A program made the translations under genes and the position numbers. Positions 58,581 through 64,000 of a DNA stretch of 64,000 bases are shown here, piece after piece. Within the stretch, counting starts at the first letter, position 1, and every line of letters starts with the position of its first letter. The DNA is from Candidula unifasciata. Taxonomy: Eukaryota > Mollusca > Gastropoda > Stylommatophora > Geomitridae. The notes beneath the pieces are model-generated. The model made no database searches. It saw nothing but the letters and a program-made list of their open reading frames with translations, and was not told the DNA's origin. The DNA is taken from positions 275,001 to 339,000 of the forward strand of contig CAJHNH020000802.1 of the NCBI GenBank assembly GCA_905116865.2. Direction: 5' to 3'.

Positions 58581-60055
58581 GACGGTTTTCTGAGGTTTTC
58601 TGCCTTCTAAAACAGTGACTGGAAAGGTCTCCGTTTTCAGCCAAGTTGCAAAACGGAGAATTTAGAAAGTTTGGTATGCCTCACTGATGACTAAATAAAT
58701 CTTTTCATTAAAATATGTTTATATATAAATATATACATGAATACATCACGGTCTATGTTTGAGACTTTTTTCTTAAGAAGACAGCAACATCTAGATTTGC
58801 TTACAAATAGGATGATTAGTCACTGAGCAAATGGTCATGTGTCCAGAGCTGGCACCGTTTAAACACAGGAAAGCACTTTTATTAGATATGACACGGGTGT
58901 TATCAGATATGACACGGGTGGCATTAGATATGGCACGGGTGGCATTAGATATGACACGGGTGGCCTTAGATATGACACGTATGGCATTAGGTACATAGTG
59001 CTATTGTCCTCTTTTGTAGTCCCTTCCAGAATTCATGCCCAACTGTAACAATCTGTAACTCAGTAACCGCTCCGTGTAAATTATTTACGTTGGATATGCA
59101 ACATGGTGATAAGCATGTACTTATCAGTAACTTTTTATTTAGCTAGTTTTCCTTTTGCTTTATTTGCAGACACGGATTCAAAACAAACAGCATGCTCACA
59201 GTGAACAGTGTATCACTTGATGTTTATCGCTAAATACGCTGTCCTGGTCGGGTGTAACGTCACCCACTCATTTCTAACATTCCTTATGCCATCGTTTCCA
59301 GTTACGTTTTTATACTTGTACAAGGCTGTTTTTGTCCAATTTGTTTTACTTTTAGGGTATAAACGACATGTTATGTTGTCATCTTAGGTCAAATGTTAGG
59401 ATTTTTCCAAGATGGTCGCTTTGATGCACCTTTTCAGCAATCGTTCCAAATTGTTGAATGGTAATTCCTCAAAATCTGTATGCAAGTAACATTTACAAGA
59501 AGCAACAACAGACAGGAATCTGTAACGTTTTTCACTGCGTGTTTCTAATGTAGCGTAGACGGCATCGCTTGATTACATTCACATCCCGAGCACATATATC
59601 GACGATGCTCACTCCCGGCACTAAAACGTTCAGAAAATGAGGAGGCTCACACTACAATGAGCTTCATTATTATAGAGAAGACATGGTGAAGGATCTTGGT
59701 AATCTAGTGGGCAGTACTGTGATATAGACAAAGTAGCCATACCTCGAGAGGCTGATACATCAGCGAGTTAGCACAGGATCTTGGCAGCTTCAGACGCGCG
59801 AGCAAAAAGACAAGCAGCAAACTATTAATGAGTCTGCAGCCGGCCCCATAAGTAAAGGGACTTGTCTTTGTTTATTGAGCGGGAGGAGGAGCACCGTAGA
59901 GTGCTGATGTTGTGACCTAATTAAATGATCAATTCATCCTTCTGTTGTTCTAGTAATGTCTACAAACTGAATCTGCTACCACTGGATTATGCTTCGTGTT
60001 ATCGGCAGTTCCCAGAAAACAAGAAATTCGTAACAGAAAAGGGGTTTATAGAATT
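58581..60055. other. No recognised gene; short 21-bp repeat
   Basis: About six copies of a 21-bp unit with GCATTAGATATGACACGGGT lie at 58880-58990. About 59040-59215 resembles 16655-16870. Otherwise single-copy. Confidence 0.5.
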
Positions 60056-60206
60056 AAAATATTATATTATATTATATTATATGACATTATATTATATATT
60101 ATATTATATTATATTATATTATATTATATTATATTATATTATATTATATTATATTATATTATATTATATTATATTATATTATATTATATTATATTATATT
60201 ATATTA
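60056..60206. repeat. (ATATT)n pentanucleotide microsatellite
   Basis: About 28 copies of a 5-bp unit with one interruption near 60082-60096. Confidence 0.96.
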
Positions 60207-60914
60207 CTGAACATTGCAGGCTGGCTAAAGCAAATTACATCCACTGGCTTCATAGGTATGCCCTATCTATAGGTCATTACAGAATATGACAGGCAACTGT
60301 TGAAGACAGGACAATGAGACTGTTACTCTACGTTTGTTTGAATTTGTGTGCACCATAATGTAACTGTGAATGACGAAACATGGCGACAGTCTGCTGTCAT
60401 CTGTGGAGTGAATCATTCACTTCTGTAGCAGTAAGCAAAGCCTGCACAGTCGCTGGTTTGTTTATCGAACCTTGTTCTTCTTCTCTCCGTTCTGCTGTCT
60501 CACTCACTCAACACTATACGATCACCCTGTGAACGCCACTACGAAGTTAGCCTCTTTCCTCATACTTCTGTCCGGCAGTCTGTCCTTCCAGGCTCGTGTT
60601 ACCGGCCCAGAGTCAGTCTCTTGGTGATTTCTGAACAAACTGAGCTCTCCTCCGAGGTTTTTTAGCCGCTATATAGAATCCAACATCAAGGTGGCACATG
60701 TTTTATTTTCAGTGAATCGACTGTTTAACTGTCGTAACGTTCGCGAGCATTCTATCACAGTGAACTCAGGGTAATTACCTGAGATGTCATCCTATTTATG
60801 TCAAAATTTCCAATTTGTCTACTTTACTAATTGTTACACATTTGTCAAGAATCAGGTTTTGTTGACAATTCGGTAAGAGCTCGTGACAACTCTATGTCAC
60901 TAGTCTCCAGGTTC
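60207..60914. other. Unique spacer
   Basis: No gene recognised. Confidence 0.45.
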
Positions 60915-61275
60915 CGGCACAGTTTTTTTTTTTTTTTTAAATCTTAATTAACAATCACAATTTTTTATATTTTTAACTAACTTACAGTCACATTTTTCTT
61001 TTTTTTTTCAAATTTAATTAACAATCACATTTTCTTTATTTGTGAACCTAATTAACATTAAAAATTTTTTTATTTGTAAACCTAGTTAACAATCACATTA
61101 TCTTTATTTTTACACCAAATAACAATCACATTATCTTTATTTTCAAACTTAGTTAACAACCTCATTTTCTTTATTTTTTAAACTTAATTAATAATTACAT
61201 TGTCCTGATTTGTAAACTTAATTAACACTCACATTTTCTTTTTTGTAAACTGAATTAACAATCTGATTTTGTGGC
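60915..61275. repeat. Degenerate AT-rich ~35-bp repeat, about 10 copies
   Basis: Units with AATTAACAATCACATTTTCT and TTATTTGTAAACTT, with frequent length changes and poly(T) tracts. Confidence 0.85.
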
Positions 61276-63870
61276 TCTTAAACAAACCGCTTGCCTCCAT
61301 TTCAAAATCTCGCGCTACAATAGACCCTATTCTTGTGTCTCATCTATGACTGGACGTAACCATACTATTGTTTCTACGGGGATTTTCACTTCAAAAACAC
61401 ACCGGTGGAGTAAACACGTCTTATCACTATTACCATTGTAGACATCAGCAGAACTCGTACAACAATTGTCTGCTTGACAATAACCTCCATCATTATCACT
61501 TTTATAATCAGTACATTTGTTTCTATTACGACCATGATCAAAAATATCTGCATAACACCTTTGCCAATTGAAAACCATGGCATTCATAAGAAACTGCTAA
61601 CAGCCATACAAATTATGTTCGATGCCATTGTTTTGATGAAAACGCAAGAAGTTCAATACATAAATGCTGGCGGAAACCTAATGTCTGCTTGCATTTACCG
61701 GCTTTAAACCTTCTCTCTGCGGATAACAGGTGTGTTGTGAAACAACAGTGCAGACAGACTCGCTGTTCTGCACCACTGGGGGTTGAATTGATGTCTGACA
61801 AGTTTGATGTGGACATTGCTCTTTGGGGGCAAGTAAACAATACAGAAGCCCTAATGGTTCATTGCAGTATGGACATAAGTGTACAGAGGAAATTATTCAG
61901 GGAATCAGACCAATACTTGACACTCAGGCAAGGAACGTCCAATCAAAGCTGTTACTGGCCTCATCAGCATTGGAACTTTTTGCTGGCAGTTTGAGGTGAA
62001 GCTCCTATAGGAATGTCTATAGGATGTGATCTGCCATTGACAAATTTCTTGTAACTGTCTTCTGTTTAATTTTTCTGTCGGCAAGTGACGTCGTATCTCC
62101 CGTCATATCTCATGTTAATTAGTGGCCTGTCCTAGTGTGAATCTTCGGACTGCACACAACAATGGCACTATCAACATGGGGACACTTTAATGGATAATAC
62201 GGGAAGAGACGGAACACGCGTATGAAAATCCTGAGTGCAGTGATGTCAATTATTATTTCTTTGATTTATTCACATTGCATCTAGTCTGCCTGGCTGCATT
62301 CTATGGCGCCGTCTCAGCGTTTATTCTAGTGATGGCAGGTCCAGCTTCACTGCGAGCGAGCCACCAAACAATGCTCGTTCAATGCCAGCAAAAACAACAC
62401 AAAATGTCAATTTCTGTCCAATGTGGAAACAATCAAACAGACTCCTGCCTCGAGAAAGCCAAATGCCTAGCACAGTATAGCTATTTCAGCATCGACCGAG
62501 AAGACTGACAACCAGTTACCATGCCCGAAGAATCTTCTAACTATACCATGTGATGTTTTTCATGAAGAAGCTACACCAGTTTTTGTTGTAGCCTTCTGTA
62601 ATGAGGGGAATTCCCACATGCAATCACCTATATTTAACCGTATCACGTAACTAGAAACCCCATGTGGAAATTTGCCCCATTATACCATCTAATGTTCTCT
62701 TGACATGATGTCTAGCAGTTGTGAGCTGAGATTGTCGTATCTTAGAAAAAGTATTTATTCATTGTGAGTCCACGGTTTTCTAAACATTTGTTGGCAACAT
62801 TTGTATTCAGCAGCTTCCGATTTCTTCGGTAGAATTAATTACCCATGCCTGTTTATTTGACATAATTCCTGTCTGTTAGTTTATATGTGTGTCCAACTGT
62901 TTGGTTGCCCATCCGTCATATGACTGTCTCTTAGTTTATATGTGTGTCTAAATGTTTGGTTGCCCATCCGTCATTCTTCGATCTGTCTCTTTGTCCGATT
63001 GCCACCAGAGTAAGCGCAGAGACGAGGCTCTTATATGAATGTTCATGTGATTTGAAGTTAGTCCGCAGACTAATTATGAAATACCTACATAATTCTATTA
63101 TTGCCCACCAATTATTTATAAAATAATAATTATACAAAATAGATAGTTTGTTATTTACCTTTATAGGGTTGGCATATCATAGATGTTATCTGCCTAATAA
63201 AGAATGTGTCGAGTATAAATTGCTGGCCTTTGTTTGAGAACTTTCCCAGGTTTCAAAGTTTGTTGCTGCGTTCTCTCCATATTAACCCTCAGCTGATATC
63301 CCATTAGCGCCGATTACATTTCTAATTACAATGTATTTATCCAGCAGCCTTCGGGCAGTATCTTGGTTGTGGCTGACAGAAAAACTGTAATCAATAAACA
63401 GCAACAAAATAAATTATACACACTCACATTAAGGTCGTTCCTCCTTCATACCTGGCACTGAGGGATTTTAAACATGCAAATTGTGAATTTTCACATCCTG
63501 TCATCATGTGATTTTCTTATAGCCTTTTTTTTTTTTTTTTGAGAGGTGCGGGAGTGGGAGTTGGTAGGGTTGTTTATATTAAAATGTTAATTAAATAATG
63601 CTGCTTACATATTTAATTGTCTTTAACAACCAACGTTCGCTGTAGCACAATAATATACCAGACAAAGGTGTGGCAGATATAGGCTAATAATAAAGAAAGA
63701 TGCTATATTTGTGTTTACAAATGTTCTTTTTAGCAGACATGCTTATGATTTTAATTTGTCTGCAAGTTAGTGTCTCTGCTGTGGACTTAATGATGATATC
63801 GATGTTGATGATGATGATGATGAAGACAGTGTCTTAAAATTTTATTATTTTTTTAATTTCCTTTCCTTGT
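61276..63870. other. About 2.6 kb without a recognised gene
   Basis: Open frames at 61689-61994 (+, 101 residues, with CRQTRCSAPLGVELM) and 62275-62508 (+, beginning at a TTG codon) are unlike families I know. A short duplicated phrase with TATATGTGTGTC-AA-TGTTTGG occurs at 62881 and 62937. Poly(T) lies at 63524-63540. Confidence 0.4.
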
Positions 63871-63874
<4 letters not shown>

Positions 63875-63931
<57 letters not shown>

Positions 63932-63945
63932 AAACAACAACACAA
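63875..63945. repeat. (CAA)n microsatellite
   Basis: About 20 CAA triplets near the right end of the window. Confidence 0.96.
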
Positions 63946-64000
63946 AAAAATACTGCATGCTAGTAATTGTATTACTGTAAATGATAATAGCAATGTTATA

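Noticed and set aside
59925..60289. Frames with ILYYIILYY repeats
   Set aside because: Translation of an ATATT microsatellite.
61386..61583. Hydrophobic minus-strand frame
   Set aside because: Overlaps other equally open frames in low-complexity AT-rich sequence.
62275..62508. Frame starting MHLVCLAAFYGAVSAF, like a signal peptide
   Set aside because: The first codon is TTG, not ATG, and nothing else supports a gene.

Overview
The window looks like invertebrate, most likely heterobranch gastropod, nuclear DNA. There are two intact single-exon rhodopsin-like receptors of the type described as chemosensory receptors in sea slugs, split genes with GT-AG introns, many degraded non-LTR retrotransposons, tRNA-derived SINEs, one young LTR element, one SPIN-like hAT MITE, and very heavy minisatellite/satellite content (by my rough sum, about a third of the window). 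The taxon is an inference from these families; no rRNA or mitochondrial marker is present.

Layout. 1-16.5 kb: a split gene on the minus strand, which I assembled from four small exons (16428-16473, 11635-11828, 6314-6521, 4177-4473). It encodes a secreted or surface protein with a signal peptide and cysteine-rich modules, and it runs off the left side of the window. Its introns and 3' flank hold nearly all of the arrays in this stretch: 46-bp, GATA/GACA, GT-rich, 22-bp, 26-bp, 32-bp and a 30-bp repeat reading [10 protein letters not shown]. Intron 1 also holds two dead LINEs. 16.5-21 kb: upstream flank, a 29-bp array, a tRNA-SINE and a dead LINE. 21.2-25.6 kb: about 80 copies of a very uniform 55-bp CpG-rich satellite. 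27.9-28.9 kb: receptor 1 (minus). 31-35 kb: a minisatellite interrupted by a LINE fragment, a SINE, and a dead transposon whose own coding sequence has expanded into a 35-bp minisatellite. 38-41 kb: LINE tails. 42.8-47.2 kb: a compact LTR element with nearly identical 394-bp LTRs, one intact gag-like ORF ending in a degenerate protease-like region, and no reverse transcriptase. 47.25-47.40 kb: a SPIN-like hAT MITE. 48.5-50.5, 51.1-52.7 and 53.4-54.2 kb: 38-, 63- and 46-bp arrays. 54.4-55.4 kb: receptor 2 (plus). 56.9-57.8 kb: a dead LINE. 58-64 kb: small arrays and sequence without recognisable genes.

How the parts relate. The two receptors are clear paralogues, so this is probably part of a local chemoreceptor cluster. 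The secreted-protein gene is separate. The clearest theme of the noncoding part is mobile elements giving rise to tandem arrays: at 33.7-34.3 kb the array unit is a piece of transposon coding sequence, and at 15.2-16.2 kb the array starts exactly at the 3' end of a LINE ORF. Long reading frames inside arrays are by-products of repeats that lack stop codons and were not counted as genes.
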